Shown here piece by piece: positions 53,026 to 62,069 of a stretch of DNA of 64,000 bases. Every line of letters starts with the position of its first letter. Position 1 is the stretch's first letter. Both the position numbers and the translations under genes were made by a program. The DNA comes from AB-629-J13 sp964518835. Its GTDB lineage: Bacteria > Fidelibacterota > Marinisomatia > Marinisomatales > AB-629-J13. The stretch is taken from assembly GCA_964518835.1 (NCBI GenBank), contig CAZFKU010000002.1:1-64000 (forward strand), written 5' to 3'. A model generated the notes under the pieces. That model was not told where the DNA came from. It made no database searches and was given only the letters and a program-made list of their open reading frames with translations.

Positions 53026-54390
53026 ATGTACATTAAATCACTGAGATTTATTCTTTTGATATCTGTTTTGGCTTCAACGTGGGCTGCCAAAATTGTTTAT
53101 GTTGTGCCTATCCAGGGGACGATTGACCTTGGACTACCGCCATTTATTGAAAGGGTAATTTCTACCGCAGAAGATGAAAATGCAGAAGGTGTTATATTTG
53201 ATATAGACACATTTGGTGGTCGGGTGGATGCCGCCACTCAAATTAAAGATGCACTTCTTGACGCAAATCTGATGACTGTTGCATTTATCAATCGCCGTGC
53301 AATCTCTGCAGGAGCTTTGATTTCTCTCTCCTGTGAAAAAATATTTATGACCGGAGGAGGTACAATAGGAGCTGCAACAGCAGTGGATATGTCCGGAAAA
53401 AAAGGATCTGAGAAAGTTATTAGTTACATGCGGGAAGAAATGGCATCTACTGCAGAAAAAAGGGAAAGAAATATTGAAATAGCAAAAGGAATGGTGGATG
53501 AAGATTTATTTTTCACTCATTTGGTATTGGATGGTGATTCCGTTTTGGTAGATGACCTGGAAGGCAGAAAAGAAGGAAAACTAATTACCCTCACTACAGA
53601 ACTAGCAATTAAGTATGGAATGGCAGATGAATCAACCGAGACGCTGGAAGGAGTCCTGAACATTCTTGGTTTAGAAGATGCTGAGGTCAGGAATGCATCT
53701 GTAAACTGGTCTGAAAACATTGTCCGTTTTTTAACTGATCCGGTGGTGGCTTCTTTGCTCATGACTTTTGGTTTTTTGGGGATTCTTTTTGAACTTCAAA
53801 GTCCCGGCTGGGGAATCCCTGGCACCTTTGGCGCTATTTGTTTGGTGTTGTCTTTGGGTGCGTCTGCAATAGCCGAACTAGCTACAATGACTGATTTACT
53901 GATTATTTTGGTTGGTTTAACCCTTCTTTTTATTGAAGGATTTTTAATTCCCGGTTTTGGAATCGCTGGTATTTCTGGAATTGTAGTGTTGTTATGGGGA
54001 ATATATAAACTATTAATCCCTGATCATCCCGTTTCTGACGAAGTTTATTCTCGTGCATTGGATGGGTTTACCATTGGGATTCTTGGCGGAATTATTGCTT
54101 TATTTTTGCTTTTCAGATTGATGATAAAAACTAAGTTTTGGCATAAACTCACTTCTCCCGGAGCGGAAAGTAAAGAAGCCGGCTACACAGTTTCCATAGG
54201 GTTGGAAGACTATGTGGGGAAATCAGGTAAAACAGTTTCAGATCTTCGTCCATCCGGATGGATCAATGTTGAAAACCAAAAAATATTTGTTGTAACCGAA
54301 GGTGAATTTGTAGAAAAAAATCAGCAGGTAAAGATTTTATCCGTGGACGGGAATCGGGTAGTTGTCAGAGTTAATTCAATTGAAAAATAG
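53026..54390 (+). CDS. NfeD-type ClpP-class membrane serine protease
   Basis: A 454-residue NfeD1b protein: signal peptide (1-20), ClpP-like protease (about 22-215) with the nucleophile S94 in NRRAISAGALIS and the GTIGAATAV turn, then four membrane helices (about 240-370: LLMTFGFLGILFEL, IIILVGLTLLFIEGF, GIVVLLWGIYKLL, IGILGGIIALFLLF) and a cytoplasmic OB fold (about 390-454). In known pairs NfeD works next to flotillins or stomatins, and floA starts 9 bases later here. The likely substrate is a membrane or stomatin-like protein (inference). Confidence 0.92.
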   Translation: MYIKSLRFILLISVLASTWAAKIVYVVPIQGTIDLGLPPFIERVISTAEDENAEGVIFDIDTFGGRVDAATQIKDALLDANLMTVAFINRRAISAGALISLSCEKIFMTGGGTIGAATAVDMSGKKGSEKVISYMREEMASTAEKRERNIEIAKGMVDEDLFFTHLVLDGDSVLVDDLEGRKEGKLITLTTELAIKYGMADESTETLEGVLNILGLEDAEVRNASVNWSENIVRFLTDPVVASLLMTFGFLGILFELQSPGWGIPGTFGAICLVLSLGASAIAELATMTDLLIILVGLTLLFIEGFLIPGFGIAGISGIVVLLWGIYKLLIPDHPVSDEVYSRALDGFTIGILGGIIALFLLFRLMIKTKFWHKLTSPGAESKEAGYTVSIGLEDYVGKSGKTVSDLRPSGWINVENQKIFVVTEGEFVEKNQQVKILSVDGNRVVVRVNSIEK

Positions 54391-54399
54391 GAGTATATC

Positions 54400-55410
54400 A
54401 TGCTTACTTATGTGACATTAGTTTTAGTTATTTTATTTGTTCTGGTATTTTTTTATTTTGTACCAGTGGGGCTGTGGATTCAGGCTATTGTGAGTCTTGG
54501 ATTAGGTCGCATTACCATCATTGATTTGATCCGCATGCGTTTGAGAAAAATACCTCCACGTCTTGTTGTGGATGCTATAATTAATTTGCACAAAGCCGGT
54601 TTGGAAGCTATTTCCACCAGTATGATGGAAACGCATTTTCTCGCAGGAGGTAATGTTTCGAATGTTGCTTTTTCGATGATTGCAGCAAACAAGGCAAACA
54701 TCCCATTGGAGTTTGAGGCTTCCACAGCTATTGATCTTGCAGGGCGTGATATTAAAACCGCCGTAGAAACATCTGTTTATCCCAAGGTAATTGATGCTCC
54801 TGCAGCAGGGACATTAGCAGCAGTTGCCAAAGACGGGATTGAGGTTAAAGCCCGTGCCCGTGTTACTGTGCGGACTAATATCCCCGGACTTGTGGGAGGT
54901 GCAACCGATGAAACGATAATTGCACGGGTGGGTGAAGGAATTGTGAGCGCTATCGGATCATCAGGTTCATACAAGGACGTGCTGGAAAATCCTGACTCAA
55001 TATCAAAGTTTGTTTTGGAAAAAGGGCTGGATGCAGGTACTGCTTTCGAGATCCTGAGTATTGATATTGCTGATGTGGACGTGGGGAAAAATATTGGCGC
55101 TCATTTACAGGCAGATCAGGCAGAAGCGGACCTTCGTGTAGCTCAGGCTCGGGCAGAAACCCGACGGGCTATGGCTGTTGCCGAGGAACAGGAAATGAAG
55201 GCAAGAACTCAGAAAATGCGTGCCAAGGTAGTAGAATCTGAGGCAGAAGTTCCATTGGCAATGGCTCAAGCATTTCGTGAAGGGAAATTAGGAGTTTTTG
55301 ATTATGTAAACATGCGTAATGTTCAGGCAGATACGGATATGAGGGAATCCATATCCGGAGGCAAGGACATGAAATCTACCGAAGCTCCAGAGAAGAGGGA
55401 TGAGGATTAA
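54400..55410 (+). CDS. floA: Flotillin-like protein FloA
   Basis: A 336-residue scaffold of membrane microdomains. It has one N-terminal hairpin (1-40, LVLVILFVLVFFYFVPVGLW), an SPFH-like domain (about 60-210: NVAFSMIAANKANIPLEFEA, AGRDIKTAVETSVYPKVID), and an Ala/Glu-rich coiled coil with AQAEAD repeats (about 235-300). The matching UPF0365 family size and wording are exact. Encoded between nfeD and an acidic membrane-anchored protein with 9- and 0-base gaps, so the three probably act together. Confidence 0.93.
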   Translation: MLTYVTLVLVILFVLVFFYFVPVGLWIQAIVSLGLGRITIIDLIRMRLRKIPPRLVVDAIINLHKAGLEAISTSMMETHFLAGGNVSNVAFSMIAANKANIPLEFEASTAIDLAGRDIKTAVETSVYPKVIDAPAAGTLAAVAKDGIEVKARARVTVRTNIPGLVGGATDETIIARVGEGIVSAIGSSGSYKDVLENPDSISKFVLEKGLDAGTAFEILSIDIADVDVGKNIGAHLQADQAEADLRVAQARAETRRAMAVAEEQEMKARTQKMRAKVVESEAEVPLAMAQAFREGKLGVFDYVNMRNVQADTDMRESISGGKDMKSTEAPEKRDED

Positions 55411-55911
55411 ATGGAAGGAATTGGATACTGGTTAATTATTGCAGCATTGTACCTGTTGTCATCCATAATGAAAAAACGGAAACAGCAGACTACCCGCCGT
55501 AAATTGAACCAGGAGGACTCAGTTCCGGATTCTGAACAAAAACAATCCCCAGTGAAATCAGATTTTCTACAAAACCTGTTTGGTGATATTAAGGAAATGG
55601 TTGAGGGATCAGAGTTAGTACCTGAGCAGGTAAAAGATGATTTTGTGACTCCTGAGTCAGACGGATCGTTTCAGTATGAACCGGAACAAACTACTATCCC
55701 GGAACCGATCGAATCCGATGAACCTGAATTTGAAGATTTTGGAAAGAAAGTGCCTGAATCAATCCGTGGAAAATATCAATATTGGGAAGGAGAGAAAATC
55801 AGCCACTACCATCTAAGTCCAATATTAAAGGATATGCACAATCTCAAACAAGCAATTGTACTTAAAGAAATTTTGGATAAACCACGAGCTATGAGAAGGG
55901 AAATCCGTTAG
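55411..55911 (+). CDS. Membrane-anchored acidic protein of the nfeD-floA run
   Basis: A 166-residue protein: one N-terminal helix (GYWLIIAALYLLSSIM, about 5-20), a basic KKRKQQTTRRK patch, then a long acidic, Pro/Glu-rich linker (about 45-125), and a conserved-looking C-terminus (LKQAIVLKEILDKPRAMRR). That last element recurs in small FCB proteins near floA, as far as I recall. It begins directly after the floA stop. It is probably an adaptor docking to FloA domains (inference). The stop region overlaps the end of the convergent coaE gene by 4 bases. Confidence 0.65.
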   Translation: MEGIGYWLIIAALYLLSSIMKKRKQQTTRRKLNQEDSVPDSEQKQSPVKSDFLQNLFGDIKEMVEGSELVPEQVKDDFVTPESDGSFQYEPEQTTIPEPIESDEPEFEDFGKKVPESIRGKYQYWEGEKISHYHLSPILKDMHNLKQAIVLKEILDKPRAMRREIR

Positions 55912-56501
55912 ACCAGTTTATCGTAAATTTCCTTTACCTGTTCCTTTAGAACTTTTTCTGTAGTGTTATTATGGATGACGAAATCAGCCATTCGTACTTT
56001 TGTTTCACAAGGCCACTGTAAATCTATTCTTCTCATAATATCTTCCCGTGAAAGATTTTCTTTTTTAATGGATCGTTCCATCCGAATAAACAATTTTGCT
56101 GTAACAACAATGATATAGTCCAAGTGAGTATCCAACCCGGATTCATAGATCAATGCACCATCTACCATAAAAAATGAAGCTTTGTTTTTGGAAGATATTT
56201 TATCGAATTCATCGTCTATTTTTTCGAAAATGTGAGGATGAATTATAGAATTCAGGTTCATTTGGTGATATTCATCCTGAAAACTCACTTTTGCCAACTT
56301 CACCCGGTCTATTTTCCCGGAATTATCCAGGATGTCCGATCCGAATTCAGCCATTAAATCATTTTGAATTATCGGGGAAGTATCCAGAAGCTTTTTTGCT
56401 TCTCGATCAGCATCAAAAATATATGCACCTAATTTTTTAAATGCCTTTGCAGCAGCACTTTTTCCCACACCCATTCCACCTGTGAGTCCGGTTTTCATCA
56501 T
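55908..56501 (-). CDS. coaE: Dephospho-CoA kinase
   Basis: Last step of coenzyme A synthesis, phosphorylating the ribose 3'-OH. It is 197 residues. The P-loop GGMGVGKS is at 8-15, FDADREAKKLLD near 29-40, a DGALIYESGLD segment, VVTAKLFIRMERSIKKENLSRED, and DFVIHNNTTEKVLKEQV at the end. It overlaps adk by 4 bases and is the last gene of the minus-strand run. A double Met (ATGATG) leaves two adjacent possible starts. Confidence 0.95.
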   Translation of the reverse strand: MMKTGLTGGMGVGKSAAAKAFKKLGAYIFDADREAKKLLDTSPIIQNDLMAEFGSDILDNSGKIDRVKLAKVSFQDEYHQMNLNSIIHPHIFEKIDDEFDKISSKNKASFFMVDGALIYESGLDTHLDYIIVVTAKLFIRMERSIKKENLSREDIMRRIDLQWPCETKVRMADFVIHNNTTEKVLKEQVKEIYDKLV

Positions 56502-57064
56502 GACGTTTTCAAAGCCTCGATTATTCGGTCCGTTATTTCGGGAATTGTCCCAATGCCATTTACATTTTTAACTAAATCCCTTTTTTTATAATAGTTTAGC
56601 ATAGGTGCTGTTTGTTCCCAATAGATTTTTTGTCGGCGTTTAATTACTTCAGGTGTATCATCGCTTCTCCCGGAATTTTTGCCTCTAAGCACAAGTCGAT
56701 TTACTAATTCATCTTCATCAGCCATAAGACTGATCACTGAATTTAACCGATGATGGAGGTGAATCAGTATTTCATCAAATCCTTCAGCTTGAGGGATTGT
56801 CCGGGGGAATCCATCCAATAGATACCCAGGGGAACAATCTGCTCTAGAAAGCCGGAGTTCCATCATTTTTAGCAGGATTTCATCGGGAACCAGTTTTCCT
56901 GCATCCATGAAAGATTGAGCCTCTTTACCGATATGAGATTCAGATTCCACCTCTCCTCTCAAAATGTCTCCGGTGGACAGGTGAATGATATGAAAATATT
57001 CTTTAAGCCTATCGGCTTGAGTTCCTTTTCCTACTCCTGGAGGACCTAAAAGAATTAGTCGCAT
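56498..57064 (-). CDS. adk: Adenylate kinase, short-lid type
   Basis: Interconverts ATP, AMP and two ADP. It is 188 residues. The P-loop GPPGVGKGT is at 7-15, the AMP site HLSTGDILRGEVE at 29-41, and LLDGFPRTIPQAEGF at about 81-95. The lid is the short form (LRGKNSGRSDDTPEVIKRR) without the zinc-binding cysteines of longer enzymes. It lies between the nucleoside transporter and coaE, in line with nucleotide supply. Confidence 0.95.
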   Translation of the reverse strand: MRLILLGPPGVGKGTQADRLKEYFHIIHLSTGDILRGEVESESHIGKEAQSFMDAGKLVPDEILLKMMELRLSRADCSPGYLLDGFPRTIPQAEGFDEILIHLHHRLNSVISLMADEDELVNRLVLRGKNSGRSDDTPEVIKRRQKIYWEQTAPMLNYYKKRDLVKNVNGIGTIPEITDRIIEALKTS

Positions 57065-57076
57065 TTTTGTAATTGT

Positions 57077-58297
57077 TTAAATAAGTATTCCAGCAATGGT
57101 AGCAGTCAGCCACGACGCTAAAACTCCTCCTATCATTGCTTTCAAAGCAAGTTTTGCTAAATCTTTCCTTCGTTCCGGAGCAATTCCGCCAATGCCTCCT
57201 ATTTGGATTCCGATGGAACCAAAATTTGCAAAACCGCACAAAGCATAGCTGGCGATTATTGCCGTACGGTCTGAAATTGCCTCCTCCAATCTTAAATCTC
57301 TCAGGTTACTATAAGCAATCAATTCTGTAAAAATTATTTTTTCACCCATCAGTGTCCCCATTACACCTGCTTCATCCCAGGACACTCCCATTGTCCATGC
57401 CAGTGGTTTGAAAAAAAATCCGAATATCATTTCCAGAGAGAGTCCTGCAAATCCCAGAAGATAATTGACCAATGCGATAGCAGATACAAATGCAACAATC
57501 ATGGCTGCTACATTTGCCGCTAATTTCATTCCGGCGGTGGCACCTTGGGATAAGGCTTCCAAAGCATTGTCATCCGTTTTTGGTATGTTTATTTTAACTT
57601 CTCCCATCGTTTCCGACTCCTCAGTTTCCGGTAGAATAATTTTAGCAATAACCATTGCCGCCGGAGCACTCATGATAGAGGCAGCCAGTAAATGCCCTGC
57701 AATCCCGGGGATATCTCCAAGCATGGTGACATAAATTGCCATCACTCCACCGGCAATAGTGGCAAATCCGCCGGTCATCACTGCCATGAGTTCCGAGCGG
57801 GTCATGGAATGGATAAAGGGTCTCACCATGAGGGGAGCTTCGGTTTGGCCTACAAAAATATTGGCGGAAATGCTCAGGGTCTCAGAACCGCTAGTCCCCA
57901 TCGTTTTTTGCATGATTCGGGCTATCCATTTCACAATGATTTGAATTATACCAAAATGATAAAATACCGCCATCAGAGCGGAGAAAAAAATGATAGTGGG
58001 TAAAGCTCGAAATGCAAAATTAACCAAGGCGGAATGATATCCTACATCCGTAATAAAAGATTTGAAAAGGAAATCACTTCCAGCGTCAGAAAAGCTGATC
58101 AATTTTTTTACTGTTTTATCGAAAAATCCAAAAAAAGGAGGACCCAGAGGTGTTTTTAAAATAAGCAGTGCAAGGAATAGCTGAATTCCCAACCCCCATC
58201 CAACTATTCTGAGGTTTATTTTTCTGCGATTATTGGAAAGGGAATAAGCTATAACCAAAAGGACGATAATCCCTAGAAACCCTGTAAATTGATTCAT
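57077..58297 (-). CDS. Concentrative nucleoside transporter, NupC-type
   Basis: An ion-coupled nucleoside importer of 406 residues with about ten helices. ATG at 58297 (minus) is chosen because a GGAGGAAAT site precedes it and it overlaps the tdk stop (ATGA). CNT hallmarks are present: FAFRALPTIIFFSALMAVFYHFGI, the NIFVGQTEAPLMVRPF motif (about 150-165) that binds the nucleoside, TGGFATIAGGVMAIYV, and a YALCGFANFGSIGIQIGGIGGIAPERR block near the C-terminus. With tdk and cdd upstream it supplies imported deoxynucleosides for salvage. Confidence 0.92.
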   Translation of the reverse strand: MNQFTGFLGIIVLLVIAYSLSNNRRKINLRIVGWGLGIQLFLALLILKTPLGPPFFGFFDKTVKKLISFSDAGSDFLFKSFITDVGYHSALVNFAFRALPTIIFFSALMAVFYHFGIIQIIVKWIARIMQKTMGTSGSETLSISANIFVGQTEAPLMVRPFIHSMTRSELMAVMTGGFATIAGGVMAIYVTMLGDIPGIAGHLLAASIMSAPAAMVIAKIILPETEESETMGEVKINIPKTDDNALEALSQGATAGMKLAANVAAMIVAFVSAIALVNYLLGFAGLSLEMIFGFFFKPLAWTMGVSWDEAGVMGTLMGEKIIFTELIAYSNLRDLRLEEAISDRTAIIASYALCGFANFGSIGIQIGGIGGIAPERRKDLAKLALKAMIGGVLASWLTATIAGILI

Positions 58298-58860
58298 GTT
58301 ATTTCCTCCGATGAAACAAAACAATTCCTGCATCGAGCTTCGTAGATATCTGTTTCCCCCACGATAATTTGTTCAGTTTCCTCTGTTTTCCTTTGTGTAT
58401 AGGATGCCGGTTTACCGCATTGAACACAGATAGCCCGTAATTTGTCCAAATAATCTGCTTCACACATCAAAGCAGGCATCGGACCAAACGGGGCACCACG
58501 ATAGTCTGTATCAAGTCCCGCCGCTATGACCCTTTTTTTATTTTCCGCAAGGCTTTTACACACATTTATAATATCCTCATGGAAAAATTGAACTTCATCA
58601 ATTCCAACGACTTCAGCATCATCTGCCAAGCTCAAGATATCATGGACATCTTTTACCAAGTGTGATTCAAGTTTCAAATTATTATGAGATACAATGTGAT
58701 TTTCACTATACCGTCCATCAATATGGGGTTTAAAAATGGTAGTTTGCATCCGGGCGATTTGGGCACGGCGAAGCCGTCTGATCAATTCTTCGGTTTTACC
58801 GCTGAACATACATCCGCAAATTACTTCTATCCAACCTGATTCAGATGATTTTGGACTCAT
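58294..58860 (-). CDS. tdk: Thymidine kinase, type II
   Basis: Phosphorylates thymidine (and deoxyuridine) with ATP. It is 188 residues. The P-loop GCMFSGKTEELIRRL is at about 12-26, VGIDEVQFFHED holds the Walker B and catalytic region, and the zinc lasso has CVQCGK and CRNCF pairs (four Cys). The lasso wording YTQRK is standard. It overlaps the nucleoside transporter gene by 4 bases. Confidence 0.95.
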   Translation of the reverse strand: MSPKSSESGWIEVICGCMFSGKTEELIRRLRRAQIARMQTTIFKPHIDGRYSENHIVSHNNLKLESHLVKDVHDILSLADDAEVVGIDEVQFFHEDIINVCKSLAENKKRVIAAGLDTDYRGAPFGPMPALMCEADYLDKLRAICVQCGKPASYTQRKTEETEQIIVGETDIYEARCRNCFVSSEEIT

Positions 58861-58872
58861 TAGTTCTCTTTT

Positions 58873-59259
58873 TCATATTAATTTTTCCTTGTCAAAAGCG
58901 TCCGGGAGCAAGGTTCTGCTTGATGTTTCTTTCATTTTGTTTTCATTGTCAGTTATCAAGATCGGAATATCTCCGCACAACTCCCAGATAACCTGCCGAC
59001 AGGCTCCACAGGGGAATCCCCCATTTTTACTTGCCACCGCCAAAGCTTTGAATGTGGAATGTCCCTCAGAAACAGCATTATACAAAGCAATCCGTTCAGC
59101 ACAGCATGTTAATCCATAACTGACGGATTCTACATTACACCCGCCAATTATGGTACCATCCTCCGTTTCAACAGAAGCCCCTACAGTGTATTTAGAAAAA
59201 GGTGCGTATGATTTTTCACGCATCTTTTTTGCAATTCGTATGAGTTTTTCTTGATTCAT
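58873..59259 (-). CDS. cdd: Cytidine deaminase
   Basis: Deaminates cytidine and deoxycytidine to uridine forms. It is 128 residues, the small tetrameric type. The zinc site is C53-A54-E55 (CAE, with E55 catalytic) plus C84 and C87 in PCGACRQVIWEL; the usual HAE is CAE in tetrameric enzymes. The NVESVSYGLTCCAERIAL segment binds the sugar. It lies 3 bases after the rhomboid stop and 12 bases before tdk. Confidence 0.95.
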   Translation of the reverse strand: MNQEKLIRIAKKMREKSYAPFSKYTVGASVETEDGTIIGGCNVESVSYGLTCCAERIALYNAVSEGHSTFKALAVASKNGGFPCGACRQVIWELCGDIPILITDNENKMKETSSRTLLPDAFDKEKLI

Positions 59260-59262
59260 GAT

Positions 59263-59910
59263 TTACACAACTCGAAACGTTCTGAATAATTTTTGTCCTC
59301 CAACACCAGCAATAAATCCCCCTATATGAGCAAACCATGCCACCCCACCGGTTGTATCCAGCCCTAGCGTCCCCAGTCCATTGCTTAATTGCATAAAAAA
59401 CCAAATTCCCAATACAATTTGCGCAGGTACTCTAACCGTAGTGATAAAGAAAAATATGATGAAAACATGGACTCTTGCTTTTGGGTACATCATCATGTAA
59501 GCACCTAAAACTCCGGCAATGGCTCCGCTGGCACCTACCATTGGAATTTGAGACACTGAATTTAATACCACCTGACTCAATGCTGCGGCCACTCCACAGG
59601 CGAGGTAAAACAGCAGGTAGCGGACATGCCCTAAAGCGCTTTCCACATTATCTCCAAATATCCACAAGAACCACATATTCCCCGCAATATGGGCGATGCC
59701 TCCGTGGATGAACATGGATGTAAAAATATTTAAAATGGAAAACTGAGCCGGGACAAGACCGAATGCGTAAATGAAAGCTCTTTCTGCTGCAACGTCTGAA
59801 AGTCCTAAGCTAATTTGAAAAAGATGGACAGCAATGTTTATTCCTAAAATGGAATAGGTGACATACGGGACAAGTATTCGGGGATTGTCATCCTTGTACG
59901 GAAAAAACAC
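59263..59910 (-). CDS. Rhomboid family intramembrane serine protease
   Basis: A 215-residue rhomboid with six predicted helices. The catalytic pair is S128 in VGASGAIAG and H195 in AWFAHIGGFIAGV; the MFIHGGIAHIAGNMWFLWIFGDNVE segment has the expected His and Asn. It is a distinct paralogue from the one at 1199-1803. The start is GTG at 59908-59910. A promoter box ends only 4 bases before it. As first gene of the salvage run it may simply share the promoter; a link to transport is not evident. Confidence 0.92.
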   Translation of the reverse strand: MFFPYKDDNPRILVPYVTYSILGINIAVHLFQISLGLSDVAAERAFIYAFGLVPAQFSILNIFTSMFIHGGIAHIAGNMWFLWIFGDNVESALGHVRYLLFYLACGVAAALSQVVLNSVSQIPMVGASGAIAGVLGAYMMMYPKARVHVFIIFFFITTVRVPAQIVLGIWFFMQLSNGLGTLGLDTTGGVAWFAHIGGFIAGVGGQKLFRTFRVV

Positions 59911-59914
59911 AGGT

Positions 59915-59946
59915 CAATTTTATCTGATTAATTATAAAAAACCAAA
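59915..59946 (-). promoter_or_regulatory. Bacteroidota-type promoter of the nucleoside-salvage run
   Basis: Minus strand: perfect TTTG, 20 bases, TAAAATTG (seven of eight of TAnnTTTG). It stops 4 bases before the GTG start of the rhomboid gene, so transcription would start at the start codon, giving a leaderless mRNA. Confidence 0.55.
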
Positions 59947-59980
59947 AGAGATTCTGTAAACAACCAAAAGAAATGGCAAT

Positions 59981-61990
59981 TCAATTTACAGAAAAAAATA
60001 TAGTTTTTTCTAATTTATTCCCGGCATAATCTTTAACAATCAAAACTACCGAGTGTTCACCGCTACTCAATGAATCATGGAGTGAATAAGACAACTTTCT
60101 CATTATGGGTTGATAGGCACAATAAACAGGTTTTCCGTCCAGAATAATTTTTAATGCTTCTTCTGTAGGTTCGATCCCTGAAAGATCATCTTTTAGAATG
60201 TATTCAAAGGAAGAAATTTCATCAGGGAGATAGGACTGTAAATGTGCCGGAAAAGCATTCACAATTTCAGGAGGAGTTGAGTCCTGTAATAATGTTACCA
60301 ACCCTAATTCAAGTAATCCCGCTGATATTAGAGTCGAATTTTTAAAACGAGATTCCTGAAACTCCCATTCTTCTTTTTTGAAATTAAATTTATAAATTCC
60401 TAATCCATCCATATATTGTTGATTTTGGTTTAACGTGAATGTCAGGATTGCAGGATTTTTCAAGGTGAGATTTATAGGTTCAATTAAATAAATATTTGTC
60501 ACTGGATTTATGGGATGATTTGAAGAGGGATTCCCAACATTATCAATCCAAACCAATGCTGTATCGTATAATGTGGAATCAGTGAATTGGATAGTCACCG
60601 TTTGGTCAATAGAATTTAGTATAGAATGTGAATTGGGATAAGCGACTTTTGAATTAATAGGAAAGTTAATTGGACCTTCTTCAGTTGATATTGAAATACT
60701 GTTAACATTTTTAAATTCATCAAAAGGAATTAATGAACTATAAAAAGTTTGAAGGGTAGATTGATAGAATTTAAAATTAAAATAGTTTTCATTTTTTAAG
60801 AGGGTACCTTCTCGACCTGTAATGTGATTATATGAGGATTGAAATTTGATAAAAACACCCGCTTCGCTATTTAAAATTTGTAAGGGTGTATTAAAAATGA
60901 TATTGTTATGCAACACTTCCGGATTTAACCACAATCGTGGTTTTTGTTGATATTTATTTTTGGTTAGCCCCCAGACAATCTCTGCGTTTGCTCTTGAAAT
61001 ATTTCCTGCAGCGTCCATTACGGAAAGGTGGAGTGAATGAATACCGGGAGACAGTGAAATTTGTCCATTTAATTCAATATTGGGAAGAAAAGCCGAATTA
61101 TTCTTCAGAAATAATTTATGATAAGACAGACCTTCCGTTTTTCCAAATTCACGGTTTTCAATGGAATTCATTTGTCCTGTTTGATCAAAACTGATGGAAT
61201 CATACGTAAAATCAAAAGCCAAAACATCATCAATAAACAGTTCCGCTTTAAAGAATTGATAACGATTTGTATTTTGCTGGATTTTATCCTCTAAGCTGAT
61301 AGCAAATCCAATTTTTCCTGTGGTACAATAAATCGTATCTAAAATTGAATATAGACCGGTTTGGTGTTGAATCATTGAAAATTCCATTGGCAAGGGGAAT
61401 CCGTTTATGAGTGTTTCCGGTTTTAGTGGAAAAACAGTCATCCCCTTTAAAACGGGAGGGAGTGTATCGGAAATAGAAATTCCCTGCCTCAGGGGATTTA
61501 ATGTAGTACCCTTCGGACTCCGCAGTTCAAAATGGAGATGAGGTCCAAATGATGCTCCACTGTTTCCGGTAAAACCAATGATGTCACCCTTTTTAAATGG
61601 GAAATCTGTGCTGTCAAAATATGAATTTACATGGTAAGCACCCGCCTTTGATTGCAGGGAAAATAGTTTCTTTTCCAATTCATTGGAAAATTTACTCAAG
61701 TGGCAGTACACAGCAGTTTTTCCTGAATTTGTTTCCAGGTAAAGTGCTTTTCCATAGCCGGTGTAATTTGTGACCATTCGTGATATAAACCCATCTTCAA
61801 CTGCAAAAACATCAAATCCTTCCCTGCCGTTGGTTTTGATGTCAATTCCCATGTGGAAATGGTCATCTCTGAATTCACCGAAATTTGAGGACAGTTTTCT
61901 GCCAGCATTTGTAGGCCAGATCAATTCTCCATTTAAATGAGTGAAAATAAAAATTAAAAGAAAAAGGAGCAGTTTTGCATTAGAGTTCAT
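59981..61990 (-). CDS. M23 family metallopeptidase, large periplasmic form
   Basis: A 669-residue LytM/M23 endopeptidase or inactive regulator. It has a signal peptide (KLLLFLLIFIFTHLNG, about 6-21). The M23 domain follows at once: H46 and D50 in DDHFHMGID, then a YCHLSKF segment and GPHLHFELRSPKG (about 149-160), a full set of zinc ligands, so it is probably active on peptidoglycan cross-links. The remaining 480 residues are beta-rich, with Ig-like modules (GIHSLHLSVMDAAGN, GEHSVVLIVKDYAGN). This layout is common in FCB bacteria. It is a single gene unit between the salvage run and the RND pump. Confidence 0.88.
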   Translation of the reverse strand: MNSNAKLLLFLLIFIFTHLNGELIWPTNAGRKLSSNFGEFRDDHFHMGIDIKTNGREGFDVFAVEDGFISRMVTNYTGYGKALYLETNSGKTAVYCHLSKFSNELEKKLFSLQSKAGAYHVNSYFDSTDFPFKKGDIIGFTGNSGASFGPHLHFELRSPKGTTLNPLRQGISISDTLPPVLKGMTVFPLKPETLINGFPLPMEFSMIQHQTGLYSILDTIYCTTGKIGFAISLEDKIQQNTNRYQFFKAELFIDDVLAFDFTYDSISFDQTGQMNSIENREFGKTEGLSYHKLFLKNNSAFLPNIELNGQISLSPGIHSLHLSVMDAAGNISRANAEIVWGLTKNKYQQKPRLWLNPEVLHNNIIFNTPLQILNSEAGVFIKFQSSYNHITGREGTLLKNENYFNFKFYQSTLQTFYSSLIPFDEFKNVNSISISTEEGPINFPINSKVAYPNSHSILNSIDQTVTIQFTDSTLYDTALVWIDNVGNPSSNHPINPVTNIYLIEPINLTLKNPAILTFTLNQNQQYMDGLGIYKFNFKKEEWEFQESRFKNSTLISAGLLELGLVTLLQDSTPPEIVNAFPAHLQSYLPDEISSFEYILKDDLSGIEPTEEALKIILDGKPVYCAYQPIMRKLSYSLHDSLSSGEHSVVLIVKDYAGNKLEKTIFFSVN

Positions 61991-62069
61991 TGGGGTGTAG
62001 GAATTTAACCCGTTTCAACCAATGACTAAATTATTTGAATTGACTTATCTCCAACTGCATCCGTTTTAA

